Source of the DNA: Paraglaciecola sp.
Lineage (GTDB): Bacteria > Pseudomonadota > Gammaproteobacteria > Enterobacterales > Alteromonadaceae
Direction of reading: 5' to 3'
Assembly: GCA_009993955.1 (NCBI GenBank)
Contig: JAACSL010000033.1
Span: forward strand, 1 to 36,231
DNA: 36,231 nt
Part shown: positions 18,663 to 28,713 of the stretch, piece by piece
Layout of the letters: each line of letters opens with the position of its first letter
How positions within the stretch are numbered: the first letter of the stretch is position 1
Position numbers and translations under genes: made by a program
The notes under the pieces: generated by a model
Seen by the model: only the letters and a program-made list of their open reading frames with translations
Told to the model about the DNA's origin: nothing
Database searches by the model: none

Positions 18663-21600
18663 ATGGCAGATAAGCCAATTAGTTTTGTGCATCTGCGCGT
18701 GCACAGTGATTATTCGATGCTTGATGGCTTAAATAAAGTTAAGCCGATTATTTCTGCAGTGAAAAAAATGGCCATGCCCGCCGTGGCGATCACTGACCAA
18801 ATGAATTTTTGTGGTCTGGTTAAATTTTACAGTGCTGCCCATGAACAAGGTATTAAACCTATAGTCGGCGCCGATTTTTGGGTACAAAGTCCAGAATTAG
18901 ACACGAGCTTGTTTCGACTCACCCTGTTGGCGATGAATAATCAAGGCTATAAAAATATTACCCTATTGATCTCCAAAGCCTACCTACGTGGTAGTGTGCA
19001 GAATCGTGCGGTAATTGATAAAGAATGGCTAATTGAACACGCCGCAGGCGTGATTATCCTGTCTGGTGGGCGTTCTGGTGATCTTGGTCAAGCTTTGACC
19101 AAAGGCAATCAAGAAGCGGCCAGCCGCATTAGCCAATTTTATCAGCAGCATTTTGCTCATCGATATTTTCTTGAATTAGTACGTACAGGCCGAGCAGGCG
19201 AAGAAGATTACATTCATCGCGCAGTAGCCTGGGCTGAACAAAACGACTTGCCAGTGGTGGCCACCAATGAAGTCTGTTTTATCGAACAAAAAGGCTTTGC
19301 CGCTCATGAAATCCGTGTAGCGATTCATGACGGTTATACCCTCAATGATCCGCGCCGCCCCAAAAACTACAGTGAACAACAATACTTACGCTCCAGCGAG
19401 GAAATGCTTGAGCTCTTCGCCGATATTCCTGAAGCCCTGCAAAATACCGTGGAGATCGCCAAACGCTGTAATGTCACCATCACCTTAGGCGAATACTTTT
19501 TACCTAAATTTCCCACAGGTGGAATGTCTGACGCAGATTATTTGGTTAAGGTCTCTAAAGAAGGGTTGGAAAAACGCTTAGCTTTTTTATTCCCTGATGA
19601 AGCTGTGCGTGCAGCGCGGCGTCCAGAATACGATGAACGTTTACGCATCGAAATGGACGTTATCAACCAGATGGGCTTTCCCGGTTATTTCTTAATCGTG
19701 ATGGAGTTTATTCAGTGGAGTAAAGACAATGGCATTCCGGTGGGGCCGGGACGTGGCTCTGGTGCAGGATCACTGGTCGCCTATGCACAAGGGATCACCG
19801 ATTTGGATCCTCTGGAGTTTGATTTACTGTTCGAGCGATTTTTGAATCCTGAACGGGTCAGTATGCCCGACTTCGACGTCGATTTTTGCATGGACAGACG
19901 CGACGAAGTGATCGATCACGTGGCGGAATTGTATGGCCGTCAGGCGGTATCGCAAATTATTACCTTCGGCACCATGGCGGCAAAAGCCGTGGTGAGAGAT
20001 GTTGGCCGCGTCCTCGGTCACCCTTACGGCTTTAATGATCGCATTTCCAAATTGATCCCACCGACACCGGGCATGACCTTAGAAAAAGCGTTTGAAGAAG
20101 AGCCGCGTTTGCCCGAACTGTACAACAGCGATGATGATGTAAAAGAACTCATCGACATGGCACGTATTTTAGAGGGGGTTACCCGAAATGCCGGTAAACA
20201 CGCCGGTGGTGTGGTGATAGCACCTACCCAGATTACTGATTTTGCGCCCCTTTATTGTGATGACGAAGGCAATAACCCGGTCACGCAGTTTGATAAAAAT
20301 GACGTGGAATATGCAGGCTTAGTTAAATTCGATTTTTTGGGTTTGCGCACCCTGACTATCATCCAGTGGGCAATTGACATGATCGCCGCGGGACGTGGTG
20401 TGCAGGTTGATATCACCGCCATCCCGTTGGCCGATCCCAAGTGTTTTCGCTTGCTACAAAATGCCGAAACTACTGCGGTATTCCAGCTAGAATCGCGGGG
20501 TATGAAGGAACTGATTAAGCGACTTCGCCCTGATACCTTTGAAGATATCATCGCTTTAGTGGCGTTATTTCGTCCTGGTCCTTTGCAGTCCGGCATGGTT
20601 GATAACTTCATTGACCGAAAACACGGCCGTGAAGCGATTTCTTACCCTGACGCTGAATACCAACATGAATGTTTGAAAGAAATTCTGCAGCCCACTTACG
20701 GTATTATTTTATACCAAGAACAGGTCATGCAGATTGCTCAGGTGATGTCGGGTTATAGCCTCGGCGGTGCTGACTTGTTGCGTCGAGCCATGGGTAAGAA
20801 AAAACCTGAAGAAATGGCCAAGCAGCGTGAATCATTTGAGACCGGCGCCAAAAACAATGGCATAGATCCCAACTTGGCGATCAAGATATTTGATCTCGTG
20901 GAAAAATTCGCCGGCTATGGTTTTAATAAATCACACTCAGCCGCTTATGCCTTGGTGTCCTATCAAACCTTATGGCTGAAAACCCATTATCCGGCTGAAT
21001 TTATGGCGGCGGTGATGTCGGCTGATATGGACAATACCGATAAAATTGTCACATTGGTGGATGAATGTAATCGCATGGGGCTGACTATCTTGCCTCCCGA
21101 TTTAAATGCCGGTCGTTACAAATTTACCGTGGATGAGCAAGGGCGCATTGTTTACGGCATCGGCGCCATCAAAGGTGTGGGCGAAGGCCCCATTGAGGCC
21201 ATCATTGCCGCGCGAGAAAAACACCAGAAATTCACTGACCTCTTCGATTTTTGCGCCAAAGTCGATTTGAAAAAAATTAATAAACGCGTCTTAGAAAAAC
21301 TGGTATATGCTGGTGCCTTTGATTCCTTTGGTACTCATCGCGCTTCGATGATGGCCACCTTGCCAGATGCCTTAGCGGCAGCCGATCAACACGCCCGCGC
21401 CGAATCATTTGGTCAGTCAGACATGTTTGGTTTGCTCACCACTGAGCCTGAATTAGTCAAACAAGCCTTTGTAGATGTGCCGCCGTGGCCAGAAAAAGTT
21501 TGGTTGCAGGGCGAAAAAGAAACCTTGGGTTTATATCTCACGGGGCACCCTATCAATCAGTATCTAGATGAGATTAAACACTATGCCCCCGTGCGTTTGG

Positions 21601-22136
21601 TGGATTTAAAACCCACCAACAAAGATCAAACATCTTATGCGCTTGGTTTAGTGATCGGTGTACGGGTCATTACAAATAAACGTGGCAAACGGTGGGCCCT
21701 CGTCACTCTTGATGATAAAAGCGCGCGCATCGATGTGCGTTTCTTCCCCGAGCTTTTTGAGCAGCACGAAACGCTGCTGCAAGAAGATAAAATCTTGCTG
21801 GTGAGTGGACAGGTCAGCTTTGATGAATTCTCTGGTGGCAATACAATACAGGCCCGCGACGCGATGGACATCGTGCAAGCCCGTGAAAAAAACACCAAGG
21901 GCCTGCAAATTCAGTTGGACTCTAGCTGGTGCAATTCTGCTACACTCGCTAAACTGCAAGCGAGTTTGCTACCCTATCAGGGCGGTTCGTGTCCAATTGA
22001 CGTGTACTACCGGCATCCTGATGCAGAAGTTAAGCTGACATTGGGGGCACAATGGTATGTTAGCCCTGAAGATGAACTACTATATGACTTACAGCAAATG
22101 CTGGGTGCGAGTCAGGTGAAACTGGTGTTTCACTAA
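18663..22136 (+). CDS. dnaE: DNA polymerase III subunit alpha
   Basis: Replicative polymerase subunit. The 1157-residue protein (E. coli 1160) begins with a PHP domain ([19 protein letters not shown]), followed by the polymerase palm with [15 protein letters not shown] and the catalytic Asp pair in [13 protein letters not shown]. Next come the fingers ([49 protein letters not shown]), a helix-hairpin-helix region, and an OB fold near the C-terminus ([12 protein letters not shown]-like region around 21790-21840). Intact over 3.5 kb. Confidence 0.98.
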   Translation: MADKPISFVHLRVHSDYSMLDGLNKVKPIISAVKKMAMPAVAITDQMNFCGLVKFYSAAHEQGIKPIVGADFWVQSPELDTSLFRLTLLAMNNQGYKNITLLISKAYLRGSVQNRAVIDKEWLIEHAAGVIILSGGRSGDLGQALTKGNQEAASRISQFYQQHFAHRYFLELVRTGRAGEEDYIHRAVAWAEQNDLPVVATNEVCFIEQKGFAAHEIRVAIHDGYTLNDPRRPKNYSEQQYLRSSEEMLELFADIPEALQNTVEIAKRCNVTITLGEYFLPKFPTGGMSDADYLVKVSKEGLEKRLAFLFPDEAVRAARRPEYDERLRIEMDVINQMGFPGYFLIVMEFIQWSKDNGIPVGPGRGSGAGSLVAYAQGITDLDPLEFDLLFERFLNPERVSMPDFDVDFCMDRRDEVIDHVAELYGRQAVSQIITFGTMAAKAVVRDVGRVLGHPYGFNDRISKLIPPTPGMTLEKAFEEEPRLPELYNSDDDVKELIDMARILEGVTRNAGKHAGGVVIAPTQITDFAPLYCDDEGNNPVTQFDKNDVEYAGLVKFDFLGLRTLTIIQWAIDMIAAGRGVQVDITAIPLADPKCFRLLQNAETTAVFQLESRGMKELIKRLRPDTFEDIIALVALFRPGPLQSGMVDNFIDRKHGREAISYPDAEYQHECLKEILQPTYGIILYQEQVMQIAQVMSGYSLGGADLLRRAMGKKKPEEMAKQRESFETGAKNNGIDPNLAIKIFDLVEKFAGYGFNKSHSAAYALVSYQTLWLKTHYPAEFMAAVMSADMDNTDKIVTLVDECNRMGLTILPPDLNAGRYKFTVDEQGRIVYGIGAIKGVGEGPIEAIIAAREKHQKFTDLFDFCAKVDLKKINKRVLEKLVYAGAFDSFGTHRASMMATLPDALAAADQHARAESFGQSDMFGLLTTEPELVKQAFVDVPPWPEKVWLQGEKETLGLYLTGHPINQYLDEIKHYAPVRLVDLKPTNKDQTSYALGLVIGVRVITNKRGKRWALVTLDDKSARIDVRFFPELFEQHETLLQEDKILLVSGQVSFDEFSGGNTIQARDAMDIVQAREKNTKGLQIQLDSSWCNSATLAKLQASLLPYQGGSCPIDVYYRHPDAEVKLTLGAQWYVSPEDELLYDLQQMLGASQVKLVFH

Positions 22137-22157
22137 ATACAACAAATTAGGTGTGGA

Positions 22158-23114
22158 ATGACTGTAAGTTTTCTGGAATTCGAAAAACCCATTGCCGTAT
22201 TGGAAGCAAAGATTGAAGAATTGCGTTTAGCCAATCAAGGTGGTGAGTTTGATGTCAGTATTGAAGAAGAAATCACAAAACTTCGCGAAAAATGTGCTGA
22301 ACAAAGTAAAAAGATTTTCGCCGATTTAGGCGCATGGCAAATTTCGCAATTGGCACGTCATCCGATGCGCCCGTATACCCTTGACTACATTCCTCGTTTA
22401 TTCACGGATTTTGAAGAATTGGCGGGTGACCGAGCGTTTGCTGACGACAAAGCCATCGTCGGTGGTTTGGTGAAATTTGATGGCAGACCGATCATGGTGA
22501 TTGGCCATCAAAAAGGCCGTGATACCAAAGAAAAAATTCGTCGTAACTTCGGCATGCCAAAACCAGAGGGTTATCGTAAAGCCTTGCGTTTGATGGAAAT
22601 GGCCGAACGTTTTAACATGCCGATTATCACTTTTATTGATACGCCTGGCGCATATCCCGGTGTAGGTGCGGAAGAACGTGGACAAAGTGAAGCCATTGCC
22701 CGTAATTTGAAGGTCATGTCTGGGTTGAAAGTGCCTGTGATATGCACCGTAATTGGGGAAGGTGGCTCTGGTGGGGCCTTGGCCATTGGTGTCGGTGACC
22801 GAGTGAATATGCTGCAATACAGCACGTATTCAGTGATCTCGCCTGAAGGTTGTGCGTCCATTTTGTGGAAGAGTGCCGAAAAAGCACCGTTAGCCGCTGA
22901 AGCCATGGGCGTGAGCGCCAAGCAAATTAAAGCCTTAGACTTGATCAACCAAATTGTTGAAGAGCCTTTAGGTGGTGCACACCGTGACCACGATAGTATG
23001 GCCGCTAATCTCAAAGCCACCTTAAAACAGCAATTATCCCAGCTATCCAGTTTGTCGACTGAGGAGTTACTGTCGCAGCGTTACGAGCGCCTGATGTCAT
23101 TTGGGTATTGTTAG
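22158..23114 (+). CDS. accA: Acetyl-CoA carboxylase carboxyltransferase subunit alpha
   Basis: With AccD forms the carboxyltransferase that makes malonyl-CoA, the first committed step of fatty-acid synthesis. The 318-residue protein (E. coli 319) starts [18 protein letters not shown] and contains [52 protein letters not shown] and [15 protein letters not shown]. It lies 21 bp after dnaE with SD TTAGGTGTGG and is probably co-transcribed. Confidence 0.97.
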   Translation: MTVSFLEFEKPIAVLEAKIEELRLANQGGEFDVSIEEEITKLREKCAEQSKKIFADLGAWQISQLARHPMRPYTLDYIPRLFTDFEELAGDRAFADDKAIVGGLVKFDGRPIMVIGHQKGRDTKEKIRRNFGMPKPEGYRKALRLMEMAERFNMPIITFIDTPGAYPGVGAEERGQSEAIARNLKVMSGLKVPVICTVIGEGGSGGALAIGVGDRVNMLQYSTYSVISPEGCASILWKSAEKAPLAAEAMGVSAKQIKALDLINQIVEEPLGGAHRDHDSMAANLKATLKQQLSQLSSLSTEELLSQRYERLMSFGYC

Positions 23115-23199
23115 TTCAGCTCATGCAAATCGCGCAAGTGTGGTGGCTTTGTGCCCCAGCGCTTGCGTACTGCTTTGTTGAATCCCATTCAGCCTAGCC

Positions 23200-24567
23200 A
23201 TGTCTATTACTGACCGCCTTCGCATCGCACTGCTGCCTCGGCTAGTCGATGCTGAGCATAGCCTTGTTGTGGCCTATAGTGGTGGACTCGACTCCCATGT
23301 CTTGCTGCATGCCTTGGTTGAATTAAAAGCACAAAAACAATTCGCCAACCCACTGACAGCCATCCATGTTCATCATGGCCTCAGCCCCCATGCTGACGAT
23401 TGGCTAGTGCATTGCCAAACAAGCTGTGAAGCGTTAAATGTGCCATTGCAATGGGCAAAAGTGCAAATTAAGGCTAAACCAAGACACAGCTTGGAAGCCC
23501 AAGCTCGAGAGGCTCGCTATCAGGCATTGTTAACATTGGCGCCAGCCAACAGTCTAGTTCTGTTAGCGCAGCACCAAGACGACCAATTAGAAACGGTGTT
23601 ATTGCAATTAAAACGCGGCTCAGGTCCAAAGGGGTTGGCAGGCATGGCGGAACATTCCAGCCAGCAACTAGCTGGCAAAATAGTCAATTTTTTGCGCCCC
23701 TTGTTAGATGTCACTCGCCAACACATCCACGATTATGCACAGCAACATGGTTTGCGCTGGGTTGAAGACGAGTCAAATCACAACCACCAATTTGAACGTA
23801 ATTTTTTACGCCATGAGGTGATCCCCGTATTAACTAAAAAATGGCCGTCGTTGGGGCAAACGGTGAGGCGCAGCGCCAGTTTATGTGCCGAACAACAAAC
23901 ACTATTAGAGCAAGTGAGTGCAGAAAAACTGGAGGCTGTGCGGGCGAGTCACCATACCCTCCACATTGACGCCCTAAAAAAACTCAGCGCAGAATGGGTG
24001 CAGCAAGTAGTAAGGTATTGGTTGGCAGAATTGGGCATCAGCAGTCCGGCGCACTCGGTATTAACACGCTTATATGCTGAACTCATCAATGCACGAGTTG
24101 ATGCCAATCCCATTATTCAGTGGCAAGGTTGGCAATTCCGACGCTTTGATAAGCAACTGTATGTCATCCCCTTAGTTGAAGACGTGCTCCCGCACACTTT
24201 GCTCTGGCAAGGGCAGAAAGAGCTTGTGCTGCCAGCGACACTTGGCACACTGGTATTTAAGCCACCCCTGAGTGATGAGCAACACAATGTCCCGGTTTTT
24301 CAGCCTGATTTGGGGCCCTTGCGCTTACATTTTGGTCAGTTTTCCCAACGTTTTAAGCCATACAATGCTCAGCATTCAAAACCCTTAAAACAATGGTACA
24401 AAGCCTGGGAAATTCCACCGTGGCAACGCGATAAAATTACCGTGGTCAGTCAAAATGCTGAGCCACTGGCTTTGTTGATAGAAGGCGCATGGGTATTGGC
24501 TCAACCAAAAACGATGCCATCAAATTCGAACAAGCAGCCTTCCCTCATGGCGATCCACCACCGCTAG
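23200..24567 (+). CDS. tilS: tRNA(Ile)-lysidine synthetase
   Basis: Modifies C34 of the CAU-anticodon tRNA-Ile to lysidine so that it reads AUA. The N-type ATP pyrophosphatase P-loop is SGGLDSHVLLHAL, near residue 29, and LLAQHQDDQLETVLLQLKRG follows; the middle has RNFLRHEVIPVL; the C-terminal tRNA-binding domain ends with KQWYKAWEIPPWQRD and LIEGAWVLA. The 455-residue length is close to E. coli (432). It is the last core gene; the accessory operon starts about 120 bp downstream without a clear terminator between them. Confidence 0.95.
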   Translation: MSITDRLRIALLPRLVDAEHSLVVAYSGGLDSHVLLHALVELKAQKQFANPLTAIHVHHGLSPHADDWLVHCQTSCEALNVPLQWAKVQIKAKPRHSLEAQAREARYQALLTLAPANSLVLLAQHQDDQLETVLLQLKRGSGPKGLAGMAEHSSQQLAGKIVNFLRPLLDVTRQHIHDYAQQHGLRWVEDESNHNHQFERNFLRHEVIPVLTKKWPSLGQTVRRSASLCAEQQTLLEQVSAEKLEAVRASHHTLHIDALKKLSAEWVQQVVRYWLAELGISSPAHSVLTRLYAELINARVDANPIIQWQGWQFRRFDKQLYVIPLVEDVLPHTLLWQGQKELVLPATLGTLVFKPPLSDEQHNVPVFQPDLGPLRLHFGQFSQRFKPYNAQHSKPLKQWYKAWEIPPWQRDKITVVSQNAEPLALLIEGAWVLAQPKTMPSNSNKQPSLMAIHHR

Positions 24568-24631
24568 CAATTAAGGTCAGTCTGCGCTTCAGGCCGTTTC
24601 CAAGATCCTGTTATTTCATATCCTTTCAATG

Positions 24632-24682
24632 CAGTAATGCATTTTACAGTTATTGCATGTTGCCACATTGCATGCTTTACTG
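24632..24682 (+). promoter_or_regulatory. Inverted and direct repeats upstream of the accessory operon (possible operator)
   Basis: CAGTAATGCAT (24632-24642) and ATGCTTTACTG (24672-24682) form an 11-bp inverted repeat with one mismatch and 29 bp between the arms. Between and overlapping them, TTGCATG occurs twice as a direct repeat (24653-24659 and 24668-24674), 15 bp start to start. The block ends 5 bp before the likely start of the first gene, whose N-terminus may bind DNA. An autoregulatory operator would fit. No confident -35/-10 pair was found. Confidence 0.4.
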
Positions 24683-24687
24683 TTGTA

Positions 24688-25344
24688 ATGAATAAACATA
24701 ATCACGATTTCTCCATGGCATTTAAAGCAAATAATGCAACCCAAGAATTACGCCGTTATCTGTTGTCGGAAACGCTGTTGGAAGATTCAACAGAGTATAT
24801 TCCCCTGGCTGCGGTTGTAGAATTATTGGCCACAACCACACAAACCATAAAACACCGAATTAAAGAAGGCAGACTCAAAGAGAAAACCTTTTTTTTATTG
24901 GAGCCAAAACGCAAGGCGTGGCATGGGGTAGAGGCGGGTGGTGTCAAAACACTGTTGATGGAAAAAGCGCAGCGCCGCGAAAAAATTATGCAACAGGTAG
25001 AATGGTGTGCCCAGCACGGGCAATACACGACGTATTCACAGATCATGCAAGAAGCAGGAATGGATTGGAATTCCCCGCCTGATCGCAAATACGTCAACCA
25101 AATTTTAGAAGAGATAAATCATCAGTCATTTAACGAAACGGTGGATTCTGCGACCACTTGTCTGAAGGGCTGTGTGGTTGTCAGCGTGAATGAGGGGATC
25201 CCAACGGCGTCTTTTTATGACTGTGCCATTGAATTGGGACTAGCAGAACCTGCTGATTTACGTGATATGCTACAAAAACGTGAGTTTTGGCAAGAACAGT
25301 TTGATTTGACCAAGGAGTTATACGGGCATGGAAAACAAAGCTAA
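24688..25344 (+). CDS. Unrecognised two-part protein, possible DNA-binding regulator
   Basis: I do not recognise this gene. From ATG 24688 it has 218 residues; ATG 24715 (MAFKANNATQEL) is equally possible and neither has a good SD. Residues around YIPLAAVVELLATTTQTIKH look like a helix-turn-helix or excisionase-like segment (a helix, a turn and a TTTQTIKHRIKEG recognition-like helix). The second half (GQYTTYSQIMQEAGMDWNSP ... CVVVSVNEGIPTASFYDCA ... LGLAE) resembles from memory a small uncharacterised domain with a YTTYxxL...VVVxxxxGxPxxxF pattern. It overlaps the ABC ATPase gene by 17 bp, so it belongs to the operon, perhaps as its regulator. Function unproven. Confidence 0.6.
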   Translation: MNKHNHDFSMAFKANNATQELRRYLLSETLLEDSTEYIPLAAVVELLATTTQTIKHRIKEGRLKEKTFFLLEPKRKAWHGVEAGGVKTLLMEKAQRREKIMQQVEWCAQHGQYTTYSQIMQEAGMDWNSPPDRKYVNQILEEINHQSFNETVDSATTCLKGCVVVSVNEGIPTASFYDCAIELGLAEPADLRDMLQKREFWQEQFDLTKELYGHGKQS

Positions 25345-26197
25345 GCACTTAGTGCATCTTGAAGATGTTTATAAGGGTTATAATGGTAAAATCATTCTCA
25401 AAGACATCGACTTAAAAATACGCGAAGGTGAATTTTGTGCGGTAGTTGGCCCTTCAGGTTGTGGTAAAAGTACCTTATTACGCTTGATTTTGGGACAGGA
25501 GTTGCCAGATTCCGGCACTGTTGCCATTGATGGCCAGCCCATCACCGAACCCGACCCATCCAGAGGGGTGGTGTATCAAAAATATAGTTTGTTTCCCCAT
25601 CTCACGGTATTGCAAAACGTGATGCTTGGGCCACGTTATTTGGGGCTCAATGGCAACAAAAAAGCCAGTAAAGCAGAGCTGCGTGATCATGCCATGTATT
25701 ATCTCGAGCGAGTGCGCCTGCAACATGCCGCTGAGCAATATCCTGATCAATTGTCTGGAGGCATGCAGCAGCGCGCTGCCATCGCCCAAACCTTGATTGC
25801 CAAGCCCAAAATTTTACTGATGGATGAACCCTTCGGGGCCCTTGATCCTGACACTCGAGAGCAGTTGCAGGTGTTCCTGCTTGAGTTGTGGGAAAGCCTC
25901 AAGTTGACTATTTTGTTTGTCACGCATTCCCTCGAAGAAGCCTGTTATGTGGGAACTCGACTCCTCGCGTTGAGTCAGTATTACCGTGACGACCATGCAG
26001 ATATTAGCCAACACAACGGGGCCAAAATTGTTGAAGATCACCCCCTGAGCAAACATGCGGCAGCCACACGCAGCAAAGATCAGCCAGAGTTTATTGAGTT
26101 GATTAACCGGGTGCGCAGCAACGCTTTTGACCCTAAAATTTTGCAACACATTCACGACTTCAATCTCAGTCATCCCGATAGTTTTAGAACGCTATAA
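25328..26197 (+). CDS. ABC transporter ATP-binding protein, nitrate/taurine/urea type
   Basis: Cytosolic ATPase driving an importer. In 289 residues: Walker A GPSGCGKST (41-49), Q-loop region VVYQKYSLFPHLTVLQNV, signature LSGGMQQR (142-149), Walker B ILLMDEPFGALDP (162-174) and H-loop His200 in FVTHSLEEA. The family is that of SsuB/TauB/NrtD. About 80 residues follow the H-loop, including a polar tail with QPEFIELINRV. The partner permease is at the far end of the same operon, about 7 kb away, and the soluble binding protein is just before that permease. It starts inside the preceding gene and is 13 bp from the next. Intact. Confidence 0.92.
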   Translation: MENKAKHLVHLEDVYKGYNGKIILKDIDLKIREGEFCAVVGPSGCGKSTLLRLILGQELPDSGTVAIDGQPITEPDPSRGVVYQKYSLFPHLTVLQNVMLGPRYLGLNGNKKASKAELRDHAMYYLERVRLQHAAEQYPDQLSGGMQQRAAIAQTLIAKPKILLMDEPFGALDPDTREQLQVFLLELWESLKLTILFVTHSLEEACYVGTRLLALSQYYRDDHADISQHNGAKIVEDHPLSKHAAATRSKDQPEFIELINRVRSNAFDPKILQHIHDFNLSHPDSFRTL

Positions 26198-26210
26198 CAA
26201 GGAACCGCTC

Positions 26211-27913
26211 ATGTTTATTAAGATGTCTCATTTATTGATCGTTGGCCTCAGTTGTTTACCAATGTTGGTTAATGCGGTGACACCCATTCAAGTGGTGCCA
26301 GTAGAAAAACGGACCCTACCCCCTCTGCAAAGCTTAAAATCGGGGCCCTATGAATTACCGATTATTACGTGGGGGGGGACATTGCCACTATTCTTGCCAA
26401 TGGCAACGATGCGGTAACCCAAGCTAACTCGATCTTTGCGCAAAATAATCTGCGCTTTAAGCTCAAGCGAGTCGACGTGTTTGAACAACAACTTAATGAC
26501 TATATCAGTGGTAAAACGCCCTATTTACGCGGCACCATGAGTATGATCAACATGGCTGCTGCCGCCGTTAAAAAACACCCAGAATTAACTCCACATGTTT
26601 TTTATCAGTTAACCTGGTCGGCCGGTGGTGATGCCTTGGTGGCAAAAGGCTCGATTCAGCGCCCCGCAGATCTGTGTGGTAAAAGCATTGCCATCAATTA
26701 CGACGGTCCGCACTTAAATTATGCTAACAAGGTATTAACGGATGCCGGTTGTAAGCTCAGTGATGTTCAATTTGTGTGGACCAAAGATTTAACTGGCACC
26801 GCTGAAACCCCCATGGAAGCCTTGCGCCAAGACAATGTTGATGCGGCGTTTGTGATCATACCTGACGCCCTTGCCCTTACATCTGGAGGTGGCACGGGTG
26901 ACGGGTCTGAGTCGTCCATCAAAGGTGCGCGTATTTTATTGTCAACCAAAACGGCCAACCGTGTGATTGCTGATGTTTATGCAGTCAGGCAGGACTTTTT
27001 GCAGCAACATCGCGATCAAGTGGACGCGTTGGCGGCTTCGTTGTTCAAAGCACAAGAACAGTTACAGTCGTTGAGCAAAACCAAAGTGTCGGGTTATCAA
27101 ACGCTAATGCAGGCATCCGCTCGTTTATTGCTCGATGCCCCTGATGCCATAGCAGACACAGAAGGCTTATTGGCTGATGCTGAAATTGCTGGTTTTACAC
27201 AAAATGTGCAGTTTTTTCAAAACGGCAATAACTTTCGTAATTTCACCAATGTCGCAAAAGAATCCGCTGATGGGGTTCAGGCACTCGGCCTAATTTCTGC
27301 CCCAGGGACCCTTAAAAATGCAGGGCTAAATTACGCCCTGTTAGCTTCAGGTATCGCCACCGCTGCGCCAGAAAAACCAAAGTTTGATAGTAACGCTGTG
27401 GCGCAAGTCTTGGATAACAAACAAAAGCAAGGCAGCCTTGAGAATGCCACGATTTTTGAATTTGAAGTGTATTTTAAACCGAATCAACAAGTGTTTGATG
27501 CTTCACTGTACGCCAATGAATTCCAAAAAGTTTTTGAGATGGCCAGTACTTATGGTGGCGCGATTATCACCGTGGAAGGGCATTCGGATCCTCTGGGCTA
27601 TCTTAAAAAGAAAAAAGAAGACGAATCTAATTTTGTGCTCAACCAAATCAAAACCAGCGCCAAGAACTTGTCACTGACCCGCGCCAATCAAGTGCGTCAG
27701 TCGATTGTTGACTATATGCAAGGGAAAAAAGGTGCGGGGATGGATGAATCTCAATTTGGTGTCATTGGTCACGGCATCGAACTCCCCAAAACCGGTATCT
27801 GCGGCAGTGATCCCTGTGCCCCTAAAACGGAAAAAGAATGGCTGTCGAATATGCGGGTGGTCTTTCGCATTTTGCAAGTTGAAGCAGAAGAATCAGTCTT
27901 TACACCACTTTAA
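26211..27913 (+). pseudogene. Periplasmic substrate-binding/OmpA fusion protein 1, frameshifted
   Basis: The N-terminus is a signal peptide (MFIKMSHLLIVGLSCLPMLVNA). A type 2 periplasmic-binding fold of the phosphate/NMT1-like class follows, then a C-terminal OmpA-like peptidoglycan-binding domain with IFEFEVYFKPNQQVF, ITVEGHSDPLGY and LSLTRANQVRQS. Frame 26211 ends at 26417. The reading continues in a second frame from a G run at 26371-26378: one extra G would read ITWGGDIATILANGND and give a 567-residue protein. The OmpA contact Asp (GHSD) and Arg (LTRA) remain, but about 20 additional residues lie between them. It probably tethers a binding protein to the cell wall. The frameshift may be real decay, slippage or a sequencing error. 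Confidence 0.75.
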
Positions 27914-27940
27914 CAGCAACCGGCAAGGAAGGAGACAAGC

Positions 27941-28708
27941 ATGAAAATTAAAATTATTGTCCTGCTGGTAATAGCAGGATTGGTTTGGCAACGATTTTTT
28001 AGTGGCAATGAAGCCGAGACCCCAGCCTTTGATGAAGTGAATGTAAGCGATACTTACGCTAAGCGTGGCGTTGATTACAGCTGGCCCGGTGTGAGTCAAA
28101 ACAATCAGCAATTAGCCAGTAATAAACTGGCAAAAAACTTCTACATTGTATTTGATGGTTCAGGCTCAATGGAGCATCAAAGTTGTGAGAGCGCAGACAG
28201 TAAAATTGATGTGGCTAAACAAGCACTGAGTACATTTTTTGGCACTCTTGCTGCTGATGTGAATGTCGGCTTGTTTCTGTTCGACAATAATGGCGCCGGT
28301 GAAGTATTGCCTATCTCTGCATTAAATACGCAAAAACTTGAGCTTATAATTGCCCGCATTCGCGCCGGTGGTGGCACACCTTTGGGCGAATCCATGCGCA
28401 AAGGGTATCAGTCGTTGTCACAACAGGCCCTGCGGCAGCAGGGGTATGGCGAATATAATTTGGTGGTGATCACTGACGGTGAAGCCAATGATGGGGCAGT
28501 GATGAATGCCATGGTTAGCCAAATTACCCAACATTCATCCGTCAATATTCACACCCTAGGTTTTTGCTTAAGCGGTGACCATGCTCTCAATGTTCGTGGT
28601 GTAGTGAATTATATTTCAGCCAACAATGCAGAGCAGTTATTGCAAGGCCTTAAAAATGTTGCGGCTGAAGCTGAAAGTTTTGATATCCGTGCCTTTGATG
28701 GAGTGTAG
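27941..28708 (+). CDS. Membrane-anchored von Willebrand factor type A protein
   Basis: 255 residues. An N-terminal transmembrane anchor (IIVLLVIAGLVWQRFF, residues 5-20) after MKIK implies a periplasmic domain. The vWA fold has a complete metal-ion-dependent adhesion site: DGSGS at 72-76, Thr146 in GGTPLG and Asp179 in ITDGE. Such domains bind a protein partner through Mg2+/Mn2+. A good SD (GGAGA) precedes the ATG. It stands between the two substrate-binding/OmpA genes, 5 bp from the second, so it likely works with them in the envelope. Partner and substrate are unknown. Intact, unlike both neighbours. Confidence 0.85.
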   Translation: MKIKIIVLLVIAGLVWQRFFSGNEAETPAFDEVNVSDTYAKRGVDYSWPGVSQNNQQLASNKLAKNFYIVFDGSGSMEHQSCESADSKIDVAKQALSTFFGTLAADVNVGLFLFDNNGAGEVLPISALNTQKLELIIARIRAGGGTPLGESMRKGYQSLSQQALRQQGYGEYNLVVITDGEANDGAVMNAMVSQITQHSSVNIHTLGFCLSGDHALNVRGVVNYISANNAEQLLQGLKNVAAEAESFDIRAFDGV

Positions 28709-28713
28709 TCAGC

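Noticed and set aside
22571-23020. 149-residue open frame on the minus strand
   Set aside because: Antisense to accA, which is intact; another antisense frame overlaps it, as expected from codon bias.
23133-23167. Inverted repeat CGCAAG/CTTGCG in the accA-tilS gap as a terminator
   Set aside because: The loop is 23 nt and no T-run follows, so it is not convincing as a Rho-independent terminator.
26371-26378. Programmed -1 ribosomal frameshifting at the G8 tract
   Set aside because: A rereading of one G would restore the frame, but no downstream stimulatory structure or upstream SD-like stimulator is evident, and other genes nearby are broken in ways recoding cannot repair.
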